From Janthinobacterium sp051380735 (lineage in GTDB: Bacteria > Pseudomonadota > Gammaproteobacteria > Burkholderiales > Burkholderiaceae_D), in assembly GCF_051380735.1 (NCBI RefSeq), contig NZ_JBNYXQ010000001.1, positions 806,001 through 870,000 of the forward strand: a stretch of 64,000 nucleotides of DNA, given 5' to 3'. This document shows positions 33,728-42,943 of this stretch, piece by piece (positions within the stretch are counted from its first letter, which is position 1; every line of letters starts with the position of its first letter). The notes under the pieces are model-generated. The model was not told the DNA's origin and made no database searches. It saw nothing but the letters and a program-made list of their open reading frames with translations. The position numbers were made by a program, and so were the translations under genes.

Positions 33728-35011
33728 TTACTTCACGGTATTTTGTGTATCAAGCACACCACCCTGGGCTGGCATGCGCAGCGGCAACTGCAGCCACAAA
33801 CGGCAGCCGCTTCCCGACGGCGGCGCGCCGATCTCGACCTGGCCGTCGAGCGCGCGCACCCGTTCGCGGAGGCCGATCAGGCCGAAACACTGCTTCTTGC
33901 GCTGCTGCTGGGCGGTAATGCCGACGCCGTTGTCGCTGATGCTCACGTACACGGCGCGCGCGTCCGAATGGAATTCCAGCTCGACTGCGCTGGCATGGGC
34001 ATGGCGCATGACATTGGACAGCGCCTCCTGGACAATGCGAAACAGCGCAATCTCGACCTGGCTGCAAATCGCCGTGAACAGCGCTTCGTCGGCGATCCGC
34101 AACTGGCAGGCGATGCCGCTGCGCTTGCGAAATTCGCTCACTTGCCATTCGATGGCCGCCTGCAGGCCAAGGTCCAGCGCCATCGGCCGCAATTCGTTCA
34201 TGATGCCGCGCACGCTCCTGATGGTCGTATCGACGTTCTCCAGCATGGCCGCCACCCGGCCATGCAGCCGCGGATGCGAATGTTGGGTGCGCGCGCCAAG
34301 CATGGAAATATCGATGCGCAGGGCCAGCAGGTTTTGCCCCAGCTCATCGTGGATATCGCGCGAAATGCGCTTGCGCTCCTCTTCCTTGACCGTTTCCAGG
34401 TGCAACGCCAACTGGCGCAACTGCGCATGCGACTGGCGCAGCGCGCCATCCATCAGCTTGCGTTCGGTAATATCGGTATGCGCCACCACCACCCGCAGCG
34501 GACCATCTCCCCTGAAGCGGCTGACCCTGGCATGCGACCAGTGCGCGCCGGTGCCGGTGACAAATTCATATTCGAGTTCAAAGGCATCGGCCTGGCCGGC
34601 GATCACGGCGCGGATACCGGCAGCGAGTTCGTGCCCGGCGCCGCGCTGCCAGCGTGGGTCCGTCTCGCAGAACAGCAGATAGGACAGTTCGCCTGCCGCA
34701 TGGCTGGCAAATTGCATGCAAGCCTGGTTGGCATGCACCACACTGCCATGCTGGTCCAGCACCAGCACCCGGTCGGACAGCGAATCGATGGTGGCATGGA
34801 AAAACCGCTCGGCATCGCGCAAGGCTTGCTGCGCCAGTTCGCGCTGGTGCACTTCCTGCTGCAGGTGCTGGTTGGCGAGCAACAGTTCAGCCGTGCGCTC
34901 CAGCTCGTCGCCAGCAGCTTGCTGCGGACCAGGGTAATCGCATGGCAGTAGAAGTTGCAGCAACATGGCAGATCGCGTTGATTGACATGAATGAGAATAG
35001 ACTGATTTCAT
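33728..35011 (-). CDS. PAS sensor histidine kinase, NarX/DegS type
   Basis: A soluble sensor kinase of about 427 residues. A coiled coil (about 45-75) leads to one PAS domain (about 75-190, DSLSDRVLVLDQHGSVVHANQ in pieces). The HisKA_3 domain has its phospho-acceptor in ERKRISRDIHDELGQ. The catalytic domain has VQEALSNVMRHA and DNGVGI. Such kinases normally work with a LuxR/NarL-type regulator, but none is adjacent. The start is uncertain: ATGs at 35071, 35011 and 34966 are all possible. The first lies two bases after the efflux gene stop and inside a hairpin, so I prefer 35011. It may still be read from the efflux operon. Confidence 0.8.
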   Translation of the reverse strand: MKSVYSHSCQSTRSAMLLQLLLPCDYPGPQQAAGDELERTAELLLANQHLQQEVHQRELAQQALRDAERFFHATIDSLSDRVLVLDQHGSVVHANQACMQFASHAAGELSYLLFCETDPRWQRGAGHELAAGIRAVIAGQADAFELEYEFVTGTGAHWSHARVSRFRGDGPLRVVVAHTDITERKLMDGALRQSHAQLRQLALHLETVKEEERKRISRDIHDELGQNLLALRIDISMLGARTQHSHPRLHGRVAAMLENVDTTIRSVRGIMNELRPMALDLGLQAAIEWQVSEFRKRSGIACQLRIADEALFTAICSQVEIALFRIVQEALSNVMRHAHASAVELEFHSDARAVYVSISDNGVGITAQQQRKKQCFGLIGLRERVRALDGQVEIGAPPSGSGCRLWLQLPLRMPAQGGVLDTQNTVK

Positions 35012-35042
35012 GCGATTGTCGCACAGATCGCAGCCATATTGC

Positions 35043-35069
35043 GCAGCAAGCCCGGGACAGGCTTGCTGC
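35043..35069. terminator. Hairpin after the outer-membrane efflux gene
   Basis: GCAGCAAGCC (35043-35052) and GGCTTGCTGC (35060-35069) form a perfect ten-base stem with a seven-base loop. It begins five bases after the efflux gene stop codon on the minus strand. The T-run (35071-35075) is on the plus-strand side, so in the direction of the operon it is a stem without a T tract and may only attenuate. Confidence 0.55.
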
Positions 35070-35073
35070 ATTT

Positions 35074-36513
35074 TTACGGCATTTGCGCTGCCTGCCAGCC
35101 GCCGCCCAGCGCCTGGATGAGGGCCACCGCCGTGGTCTGGCGGTCGGCCTGCGCCTGCACCAGCTGGCGCCGCGCCGACAAGGCCGTGACCTGCGCCGTC
35201 ACCACATCGGTATAGCCGACCTGGCCTGCGTTATAGCGGTTCAGCATCTGCTGCTCGACTTCATCGGCGGCGCTGGATGCCTGGCGGCGCAAATCGATCT
35301 GTTCGGCCAGCGCGCGCGTGGCCGACAACTGGTCTTCCACCGAGCCAAACGCCGTCAACACGGTCTGGCGGTAGCTCGCCACGGCTGCCGCATGCCCGGC
35401 GCGTGCCGCGTCCACGCTGGCGGTGGTCGCGCCCGCATTGAACAGCGTCTGCGCGGCTGACAGGCCGAACGACCACAGGCTGGACGAGGCATTGAACAAA
35501 TCGCCGACACGGCTGGCGCCGGAGCCATACGAACCGCTCAGGCTGAAGCTGGGATAATAGGCCGAGCGGGCAATGCCGATCTGCTCGTTGGCGAGCGCCA
35601 CGCGACGTTCGGCGGCAGCGATATCGGGACGGCGCTGCAGCAAGGTCGATGGCACGCCGACCGGCACTTCCGGCACCGTGATGGTCCACGGCGCCACCAC
35701 CAGGCTGAAATCTGACGGCGCGCGGCCCAGCAAAATGGCAATCGCGTGTTCGAGCTGGGCGCGCGCGCGCACCTGGCTCGACAGATCGATCTGTGCATTG
35801 GCCAGCTGCGTCTGCGCCTGCAGCAGATCGGACTTGGCCGCGATGCCTGAATTGAAGCGGTTGCGCGTGATGTCAAGCACGCGCTGATAGCCTTCGAGGG
35901 TCGACCTCAAGAGCGCGATCTGGGCATCGCTCTGGCGCAGCGAAAAGTAATTGGTGGCCAGTTCACCCTGCGCCGACAGGCGTGCGGCAGCCAGGTCGGC
36001 CGCACTGACCGAAGCACTGGCTTCAGCACTCGTCACGCCGGCGCGCAGGCGGCCCCATATATCGGGTTCCCACGACGCGCCCAGCGCCGCGCGATAGTTA
36101 TTGCTGGTCTGCTGCTCGCCGCCACCGCCCGAGCGCGTGCCGCTGCCAGTAAGGCTCACGGTCGGAAACAGCGAGGCGCGCTGTTCGCGCACCAGAGCAC
36201 GCGCCTGTTCATACGAGGCGACGGCGGCTGCCACGTTCTGGTTCGAAATATCGATGGCCTCGGCCAACTGGTTCAGCTGCGTGTCGCCAAACAGGGTCCA
36301 CCAGGGACCGCGCTCGAGGGTATCGGCCGGCGCGGCAGGCTGCCAGCCGGCGGCCTCCTTGAACGCCACCGGCGCCGCAGTGGCCGGCACTTCATAGACG
36401 GGGCTGACCGCGCAGCCGGTCAGCAGCGCCAGGGTAGCGGCGGCGGCCAGCGCCAGCACGTGCTGCTGCAGACGTGCGGGAAAGGGGGACGTACGGTGTT
36501 TTACTTGACTCAT
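35074..36513 (-). CDS. RND efflux outer-membrane lipoprotein (NodT/OprM family)
   Basis: A 479-residue TolC-like outer-membrane factor. The lipoprotein signal ends in the lipobox LTGC with C34. The two repeated outer-membrane-efflux halves carry long helical hairpins (LAEAIDISNQNVAAAVASYEQA and ARLSAQGELATNYFSLRQSDAQ in pieces) and the typical GVPSTLLQRRPDIAAAERR segment. It provides the exit duct for the RND pumps encoded just upstream. Its ATG overlaps the preceding pump stop codon by ATGA, so all four efflux components are translated from one mRNA. Confidence 0.92.
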   Translation of the reverse strand: MSQVKHRTSPFPARLQQHVLALAAAATLALLTGCAVSPVYEVPATAAPVAFKEAAGWQPAAPADTLERGPWWTLFGDTQLNQLAEAIDISNQNVAAAVASYEQARALVREQRASLFPTVSLTGSGTRSGGGGEQQTSNNYRAALGASWEPDIWGRLRAGVTSAEASASVSAADLAAARLSAQGELATNYFSLRQSDAQIALLRSTLEGYQRVLDITRNRFNSGIAAKSDLLQAQTQLANAQIDLSSQVRARAQLEHAIAILLGRAPSDFSLVVAPWTITVPEVPVGVPSTLLQRRPDIAAAERRVALANEQIGIARSAYYPSFSLSGSYGSGASRVGDLFNASSSLWSFGLSAAQTLFNAGATTASVDAARAGHAAAVASYRQTVLTAFGSVEDQLSATRALAEQIDLRRQASSAADEVEQQMLNRYNAGQVGYTDVVTAQVTALSARRQLVQAQADRQTTAVALIQALGGGWQAAQMP

Positions 36514-39500
36514 GATTGTGTGCTCGGGTTATCTGGCCCAGGAATGCGGCTCAATTGCTGCTCGTCGGCGCTGCGCGTGCGCAGTTTGTCGAGCAGGATA
36601 TAAACCACCGGGGTGGTCAGCAGGGTCAATAACTGGCTGGCAATCAGGCCGCCGATAATGGCAACTCCCAGCGGCTGGCGCAGCTCGGAGCCTTCGCCAA
36701 AGCCGATCGCCAGCGGCAAGGCACCAAGGGCGGCCGCCAGCGTCGTCATCAGGATGGGGCGGAAACGCAGCAGGCAAGCCTCGCGCACGGCCTCGATCGC
36801 CGTCAAGCCGCGCGAACGTTCCGCTTCCAGTGCGAAGTCGATAATCAGAATCGCATTTTTCTTGACGATGCCGATCAATAAAAACACGCCGATCAGGGCA
36901 ATGATGGAAAATTCCATGCGGAACATCAGCAGCGCCAGCACCGCGCCGACGCCTGCCGACGGCAAGGTCGACAGCACCGTGATCGGATGGATCAGGCTTT
37001 CATACAGAATGCCCAGCACGATATAGATCACCACGATGGCCGCCAGGATCAGGAACGGCTGCTCCTTGTTGCTGTCCTGGGCGCTCTTGGCCGAGCCCTG
37101 GAAACTGCCGCGCACATTGACCGGCATGCCGATCTCCGACTCGGCCTGGGCCACGGCCGCCTGGCCGTCACTGAGGGTATAACCATCGGCAAGGTTGAAC
37201 GACACGGTGGTCGCCAGTTCACCACCCTGGTGGTTGATCGCGGTGGCCGTCGAGCTTTCGGCAAAGCTGCTGAACGACGACAGCGGTACCATCGTCGCCA
37301 GAGTGGTGGACAGCGCCGTGCCGCTCGACGGATCGCGCGCGGCCGTGGTGTTCGAAGTGGTTGCGGTCACCGCCGAGGTGACGGCAGGCGTCGTGGTGGT
37401 GGTACTCGAGGTATTCGAGGTATTCGAGGTGGTCGCAGTCACCGCCGAGGTGGCGGCTGACGTGGTGGTGGTGGCGGCGGCCGCATTCGAAGCCGGCACA
37501 TACACCGAGCGCAGCGCTTCCGGGCTTTGCGCATAGCGTGGCGCCACTTCCATGATCACGTGGTACTGGTTCAGCTCATCGTAGATGGTCGCCACCTGGC
37601 GCTGGCCGAAGCTGTTGTACAGCGCATTGTCAATGTCGCGTACCTGCACCCCCAGTTCGGTGGCGCGGTCCTTGTCGATGCTGACAAAGGTTTCCACCCC
37701 ATTTTCCGCCTGGTCGGTATCGACATCGATCAGGGCCGGCTGCGACTTCATCTGGTCGGCCAGTTTCGCCGCCCATTTTTTCAGGTCGGCCTGGTTGTCG
37801 CTGATCAGGGTGTACTGGTAGGTCGAGTTGCTGGAACGCCCGCCCATGCGCAAGTCCTGCACCGGGTTCAGGAACAGCGAAATGCCGGTCACCTTGGCCA
37901 GTTGCGGGCGCAGGCGCGCTATCACGGCCTGGCCCTTGTCGGTGCGCTGGGAAGCCGGTTTCAGATCGATGAACATGAAGCCGCCCCCTGCCCGTCCGCC
38001 CCCCGTAAAGCCCACCACCGTGGCCACGGCCGGATCGGCCTTGATGATATCGACCAGCTGGCGCAGCTTGCTCTGCATGGCCTGGAACGAGATGCTCTGG
38101 TCGGCGCGCATGCCGCCATTGATCTGGCCCGTGTCCTGCTGCGGGAAAAAGCCCTTGGGCGCAGCCGCGAACAGATACACGTTCAGGCCGACCACGAATA
38201 CCAGTATCGTCATCACCAGCGCGGCGCTCGACAGGGCCCAGTCCAGGCAGTGTTCATAGCCCTTCAACAGCTTGTCGAAACCGCGTTCGAACCAGCGTGC
38301 GATGGGACCCGGTTGTTTATGCTGTTCACCGCTTTTCAGCAGCCAGGCGCACATCATCGGCGTGGTGGTGAGCGAAATGACCAGCGAAATCATCACCGCA
38401 GCCGACAGGGTCACGGCAAACTCGCGGAACAAACGCCCCACCTGGCCGCCCATGAACAGCAGCGGAATAAACACCGCCACCAGCGACAGGCTGATCGACA
38501 AGACGGTAAAACCCACTTCGCGCGCACCGAGCAAGGCCGCCTTGAAGCGGTCCATGCCGGCCTCGATATGGCGCTGGGTGTTTTCCAGCACCACGATGGC
38601 GTCATCGACAACAAAGCCGGTGGCCACCGTCAGCGCCATCAGCGACAGGTTGTTGAGCGAAAAGCCCAGCATGTACATCACGCCGAAAGTGCCCAGCAGC
38701 GACACGATGGTGGCCACCGCCGGAATAATGGTGGCGCGCACGCTGCGCAGGAAAGCGCTGACCACCAGCACTACCAGCACGATCGACAAAATCAGGGTGA
38801 ACTCGATCTCGTGCAGCGACGAACGGATGGAATTGGTGCTGTCCGAGGCCACCTGCAGCTTGATGTCGCCGGGCAGCTGCGCCTGCAATTGCGGCAGCAG
38901 CGCGCGCACGCCGTCGACCGTGGCGATCACGTTGGCGCCGGGCTGGCGCGTGATCAGCACGATCACGGCCGGGTCGCCATTGAACAGGCCCAGGGTATTG
39001 GTATTTTCGACGCCATCGACCACTTCGGCCACATCGTCCAGGCGTATCGCGGCGCCATCGCGCCAGGCCACGACCAGGCTGCGGTAATCGGCGGCACTGC
39101 GCCCGCCCGAGGCCGTGCTGGCGCCAGAATAAATCTGCAGGCTGCGCGCGTCGCCCGTCACCGCGCCCTTGGGGCGATTGGCGTTGCTGGCCTGGATCGC
39201 GGCGCGCACGTCTTCCATCGACACGGCATAGTGATTGAGCTGGTAAGGCAGCAGTTCGACGCGCACGGCCGGCAGCGAGCCGCCACCGAGTTCCACGTCG
39301 CCCACGCCCTTGACCTGGGCCACTTTCTGCTGCACCAGGTTCGATACGGCATCATAGATCTGGCCAGGCGTACGCGTCTTCGATGTGAGCGCCAGGATGA
39401 TCACCGGCGCGTCGGACGGATTGGCCTTGCGGTAGGTCGGGTTGCTGCGCAAGGTGGCCGGCAGGTCGACGCGCGAGGCGGCAATCGCCGCCTGCACTTC

Positions 39501-39818
39501 ACGCGCGGCCGCATCGATCTTGCGATTCAGGTCGAACTGCAGGTTGATGCGCGCCGAGCCGGTGCTCGACGACGAGGTCATTTCATTGACGCCCGAAATC
39601 ACGCCCAGGCGCCGCTCCAGCGGCGTGGCGACCGACGACGCCATGGTGTCGGGGCTGGCGCCGGGCAGGCTGGCGCTGACCGAAATGGTCGGGTAGTCGA
39701 CCTGCGGCAGCGGCGAGACGGGCAGCACGAAGAACGCGCCGATGCCCGCCAGCGCTATGCCGATGGTCAGCAGCACCGTGGCGATGGGCCGCTTGACGAA
39801 TGGTCCGGACAGATTCAC
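36510..39818 (-). CDS. mdtC: RND multidrug efflux pump, MdtC-like, with Thr-rich insertion
   Basis: A 1102-residue inner-membrane proton/drug antiporter with 12 membrane helices and two large periplasmic loops. Marks include the start NLSGPFVKRPIATVLLTIGI, the fourth-helix segment ATGFVVDDAIVVLEN with the proton-relay aspartates, and GIVKKNAILIIDFAL. The start codon is GTG in a GTGA overlap with the mdtB-like gene. The length exceeds the usual 1025-1040 because residues about 778-842 form a Thr/Ser/Ala-rich low-complexity insertion in the second periplasmic loop, with an 11-residue repeat present twice. MdtB and MdtC act as a heteromultimer in E. coli, exporting bile salts, novobiocin and similar compounds; substrates here are unknown. 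Confidence 0.9.
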   Translation of the reverse strand: MNLSGPFVKRPIATVLLTIGIALAGIGAFFVLPVSPLPQVDYPTISVSASLPGASPDTMASSVATPLERRLGVISGVNEMTSSSSTGSARINLQFDLNRKIDAAAREVQAAIAASRVDLPATLRSNPTYRKANPSDAPVIILALTSKTRTPGQIYDAVSNLVQQKVAQVKGVGDVELGGGSLPAVRVELLPYQLNHYAVSMEDVRAAIQASNANRPKGAVTGDARSLQIYSGASTASGGRSAADYRSLVVAWRDGAAIRLDDVAEVVDGVENTNTLGLFNGDPAVIVLITRQPGANVIATVDGVRALLPQLQAQLPGDIKLQVASDSTNSIRSSLHEIEFTLILSIVLVVLVVSAFLRSVRATIIPAVATIVSLLGTFGVMYMLGFSLNNLSLMALTVATGFVVDDAIVVLENTQRHIEAGMDRFKAALLGAREVGFTVLSISLSLVAVFIPLLFMGGQVGRLFREFAVTLSAAVMISLVISLTTTPMMCAWLLKSGEQHKQPGPIARWFERGFDKLLKGYEHCLDWALSSAALVMTILVFVVGLNVYLFAAAPKGFFPQQDTGQINGGMRADQSISFQAMQSKLRQLVDIIKADPAVATVVGFTGGGRAGGGFMFIDLKPASQRTDKGQAVIARLRPQLAKVTGISLFLNPVQDLRMGGRSSNSTYQYTLISDNQADLKKWAAKLADQMKSQPALIDVDTDQAENGVETFVSIDKDRATELGVQVRDIDNALYNSFGQRQVATIYDELNQYHVIMEVAPRYAQSPEALRSVYVPASNAAAATTTTSAATSAVTATTSNTSNTSSTTTTTPAVTSAVTATTSNTTAARDPSSGTALSTTLATMVPLSSFSSFAESSTATAINHQGGELATTVSFNLADGYTLSDGQAAVAQAESEIGMPVNVRGSFQGSAKSAQDSNKEQPFLILAAIVVIYIVLGILYESLIHPITVLSTLPSAGVGAVLALLMFRMEFSIIALIGVFLLIGIVKKNAILIIDFALEAERSRGLTAIEAVREACLLRFRPILMTTLAAALGALPLAIGFGEGSELRQPLGVAIIGGLIASQLLTLLTTPVVYILLDKLRTRSADEQQLSRIPGPDNPSTQS

Positions 39819-42800
39819 GCAGCGCTCCCCGCCGGCGGATGGTCACCGGGCTTGTCCAGGTTCACGCCGTCTTTTGGCTTGGCCGCGAAGCGCCGGCCCA
39901 GGCGGTCAAAGCCCAGGTAGATCACCGGCGTGGTGAACAGGGTCAGCACCTGGCTGACGATCAGGCCGCCGAAAATGGCCAGGCCCAGCGGACGGCGCAA
40001 CTCGGCGCCCTCGCCCCAGCCCAGCATCAGCGGCACGGCCGCAAACAGCGCCGCCAGGGTGGTCATCAGAATCGGCCGGAAGCGCAGCAAGGCCGCCTGG
40101 TAGATCGCTTCCTGCGGACTCTTGCCCTGGTCGCGTTCGGCTTCGATGGCAAAGTCGATCATCATGATGGCGTTCTTTTTCACGATGCCGATCAGCAGGA
40201 TAATGCCGATAATGCCGATCACGCCCAGGTCCTGCCCGGACACCATCAACGCCAGCAGCGCGCCGACGCCGGCCGACGGCAGGGTCGACAGAATCGTCAG
40301 CGGGTGGATATAACTTTCGTACAGCACGCCGAGCACGATATACACGCACACCACGGCCGCCAGTATCAGCCACAACTGGTTCGACAGCGAGTTTTCATAT
40401 GCACCGGCCGCCCCCAGGAAAGTCATGGTCACGGAAGCGGGCAAGGCGATCTCGTGCGCCGCTTCGCGGATTGCATCGACCGCGCTGCCCAGCGCCACGC
40501 CCTTGGTGGTGTCGAAACCAAGCGTGGTGGCCGGGTATTGCGCCACGTGCGTGATCTGTAGCGGCGACTGCTTTTCGGTGATGGTGGCGAACGCCGACAG
40601 CGGCGTCGACTTGCCGGAACCGGTGCGCACCTGCAGCTCGCCCAGCTCGGCCGGCGTGGTGACGATGCCCGGCTGCGCTTCGAGAATCACGCGGTACTGG
40701 TTGGTCTCGGTGAAAATCGTCGAAATGATGCGCTGGCCAAAGGCGTTGTACAGCGCGTCGTCGACGGTGGCGGTGGTGACCGACATGCGCGCTGCGCTGT
40801 CGCGGTCGATCGCCACGTTGACAGCCGCGCCGGTGGCGCCGGCGTCAGTCGTCACATTGCGCAGCTGCGATTTTTCACGCATGCGCGCCGCCAGTTTGTT
40901 GGCCCACTCGGTCACTGCAGCCGTGCTGGCGCCTTCGAGCGAAACGCGGTATTGCGTCGGGCCCGATTCGGCATCGATGGTCAGGTCCTGCGTCGGCTGC
41001 AGATACAGCGTGACGCCGGCCACTTTGGCCACGCGGTTGCGCAGGCGGTCCATGATGTCGTTCTGATTGCCGCTGCGCGAACGTTTCAGGTTGATCAGCA
41101 TGCTGCCGGTATGCAGCATGGTGTTGTTGGCTGCGTCCACGCCGACCAGGGAACTCAGGGTTTCCACGTCAGGGTCTTCCAGGATGGCGCTGGCGGCCGC
41201 CTGCTGCAGGCTGGCCATGCGTTCATACGAGACCGCTTGCGAGGTTTCGATGCGCGCCTGCAGTTGCCCCGTGTCCTGCGTCGGGAACAGGCCTTTCGGA
41301 ATGGTGATGTACAGGATCACCGTCAGGATGAGCGTGGCCAGAGCAACCAGCAACGTCAGGCCCTGGCGCTTGAGCACCCACACCAGCGCATGGTCGTAGC
41401 GCACAATCACGCGGTCAAGGAACGCCTGGATGCGCTGGCCGGTGGCGCCGATCTTTTCATCGGCATGGCTTTTCAGCCAGCGCGCCGACATCATCGGCAC
41501 CAGCGTCAGCGACACCACGGCGGAAATCAAAATGGTAATGGCCAGCGTCATGGCAAACTCGCGGAACAAGCGCCCCACCACGTCGCCCATGAACAGCAGC
41601 GGAATCAGGACGGCGATCAGCGAGACGGTCAGCGAGATAATCGTAAAGCCGATCTGCGACGCGCCTTTCAGGGCGGCGGCCATCGGCGTTTCGCCCTCTT
41701 CGATATAGCGGGCGATGTTTTCGATCATCACGATGGCGTCATCGACGACAAAGCCGGTGGCAATCGTCAAGGCCATCAGGGACAGGTTGTTCAGGCTGTA
41801 GCCGAGCAAATACATGACGCCGCAGGCGCCGATCAGCGAGATCGGCACCGACAGGCTGGCGATCACGGTGGCACGCAGGCTGTGCAAAAAGGCGAAGATC
41901 ACCAGCACCACCAGCAGCACGGAAGCGAGCAATTCGAGCTCCACGTGTTCGACCGAGGCGCGGATGCCCGTCGTGCGGTCGCTCAGCACGTCAAGCTTCA
42001 TGGCGGCCGGCAAGCTCGTTTGCAGTTCCGGCAGCAAGGCCTTGATGGCGTCGACCGTCTTGATCACGTTGGCGCCGGGCTGGCGCTGCACATTGAGGAT
42101 AATCGCCGGCTGCTTGCCAGCCCAGGCGCCCAGGCGCGTGTTTTCGGCGCTGTCGACGACATTGGCCACGTCCTGCAGGCGCACCGGCGCGCCGTTTTTA
42201 TAGGTGATGATCAGGCGCTTGTAGTCTTCGGCCGTGACCAGCTGGTCGTTGGCGTTGATCGTAAACGAGCGCGTTGGGCCGTCGAAACTGCCCTTGGCGC
42301 TGTTGACGTTGGCCCCCGCAATGGCGGTGCGCAGCGTATCGAGTCCCAGGCCGTACGAGGCCAGCAATTTGGTGTCGCCCTGGATACGCACGGCCGGGCG
42401 CTGGCCGCCCGACAGCGATACCAGTCCCACGCCGTCGACCTGGCTGATTTTCAGCGCCAGGCGCGTGTTGACGATATTTTGCACTTGCGTGAGCGGCATA
42501 GTGTCGGACGTAATGGCGAGCGTCAGCACCGGCGCGTCAGCCGGATTGACCTTGGCGTATACAGGCGGCGCCGGCAGGTCGGTCGGCAGCAGCGAGCCGC
42601 CCGCATTGATCGCCGCCTGCACTTCCTGCTCGGCCACGTCGAGCGTCTGACCCAGGGTGAACTGCAGGGTGATGATGGACACGCCGGCGGCACTGGTCGA
42701 ACTCATGCGCTGCAGGCCGGCCATCTGACCGAACTGGCGCTCCAGCGGCGCGGTGACGGTCTGGCCCATGACTTCGGGGCTGGCGCCCGGATACAGCGTC

Positions 42801-42943
42801 TGCACCTGGATGGTCGGGAAATCAACCTGCGGCAAGGCCGCCAGCGGCAGGAACTTGAAGCCCACCATCCCGGCCAGCACGATGGCCAGCATCAGCAGCG
42901 CAGTAGCAACTGGCCGCTTGATGAACGGGGTCGATGGACTCAT
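39815..42943 (-). CDS. mdtB: RND multidrug efflux pump, MdtB-like
   Basis: A 1042-residue RND pump subunit of normal length, starting SPSTPFIKRPVATALLMLAI, with ATGFVVDDAIVMIENIARYIEEG (key aspartates in VVDDA) and GIVKKNAIMMIDFAIEAERD. It is homologous to, but clearly distinct from, the following MdtC-like pump, as expected for an MdtBC heteromer. The ATG overlaps the adaptor gene stop by ATGA, and its own stop overlaps the GTG of the next pump gene. No insertions or truncations are seen. Confidence 0.92.
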   Translation of the reverse strand: MSPSTPFIKRPVATALLMLAIVLAGMVGFKFLPLAALPQVDFPTIQVQTLYPGASPEVMGQTVTAPLERQFGQMAGLQRMSSTSAAGVSIITLQFTLGQTLDVAEQEVQAAINAGGSLLPTDLPAPPVYAKVNPADAPVLTLAITSDTMPLTQVQNIVNTRLALKISQVDGVGLVSLSGGQRPAVRIQGDTKLLASYGLGLDTLRTAIAGANVNSAKGSFDGPTRSFTINANDQLVTAEDYKRLIITYKNGAPVRLQDVANVVDSAENTRLGAWAGKQPAIILNVQRQPGANVIKTVDAIKALLPELQTSLPAAMKLDVLSDRTTGIRASVEHVELELLASVLLVVLVIFAFLHSLRATVIASLSVPISLIGACGVMYLLGYSLNNLSLMALTIATGFVVDDAIVMIENIARYIEEGETPMAAALKGASQIGFTIISLTVSLIAVLIPLLFMGDVVGRLFREFAMTLAITILISAVVSLTLVPMMSARWLKSHADEKIGATGQRIQAFLDRVIVRYDHALVWVLKRQGLTLLVALATLILTVILYITIPKGLFPTQDTGQLQARIETSQAVSYERMASLQQAAASAILEDPDVETLSSLVGVDAANNTMLHTGSMLINLKRSRSGNQNDIMDRLRNRVAKVAGVTLYLQPTQDLTIDAESGPTQYRVSLEGASTAAVTEWANKLAARMREKSQLRNVTTDAGATGAAVNVAIDRDSAARMSVTTATVDDALYNAFGQRIISTIFTETNQYRVILEAQPGIVTTPAELGELQVRTGSGKSTPLSAFATITEKQSPLQITHVAQYPATTLGFDTTKGVALGSAVDAIREAAHEIALPASVTMTFLGAAGAYENSLSNQLWLILAAVVCVYIVLGVLYESYIHPLTILSTLPSAGVGALLALMVSGQDLGVIGIIGIILLIGIVKKNAIMMIDFAIEAERDQGKSPQEAIYQAALLRFRPILMTTLAALFAAVPLMLGWGEGAELRRPLGLAIFGGLIVSQVLTLFTTPVIYLGFDRLGRRFAAKPKDGVNLDKPGDHPPAGSAA

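Noticed and set aside
35012..35071. ATG at 35071 as start of the sensor kinase
   Set aside because: Its first codons are the arms of a hairpin and the added residues are Cys-rich and unlike the family; kept only as an alternative.
37293..37487. Thr-rich tract as a frameshift in the pump gene
   Set aside because: Both flanks stay in one frame and resume normal RND sequence, so it is an in-frame insertion.
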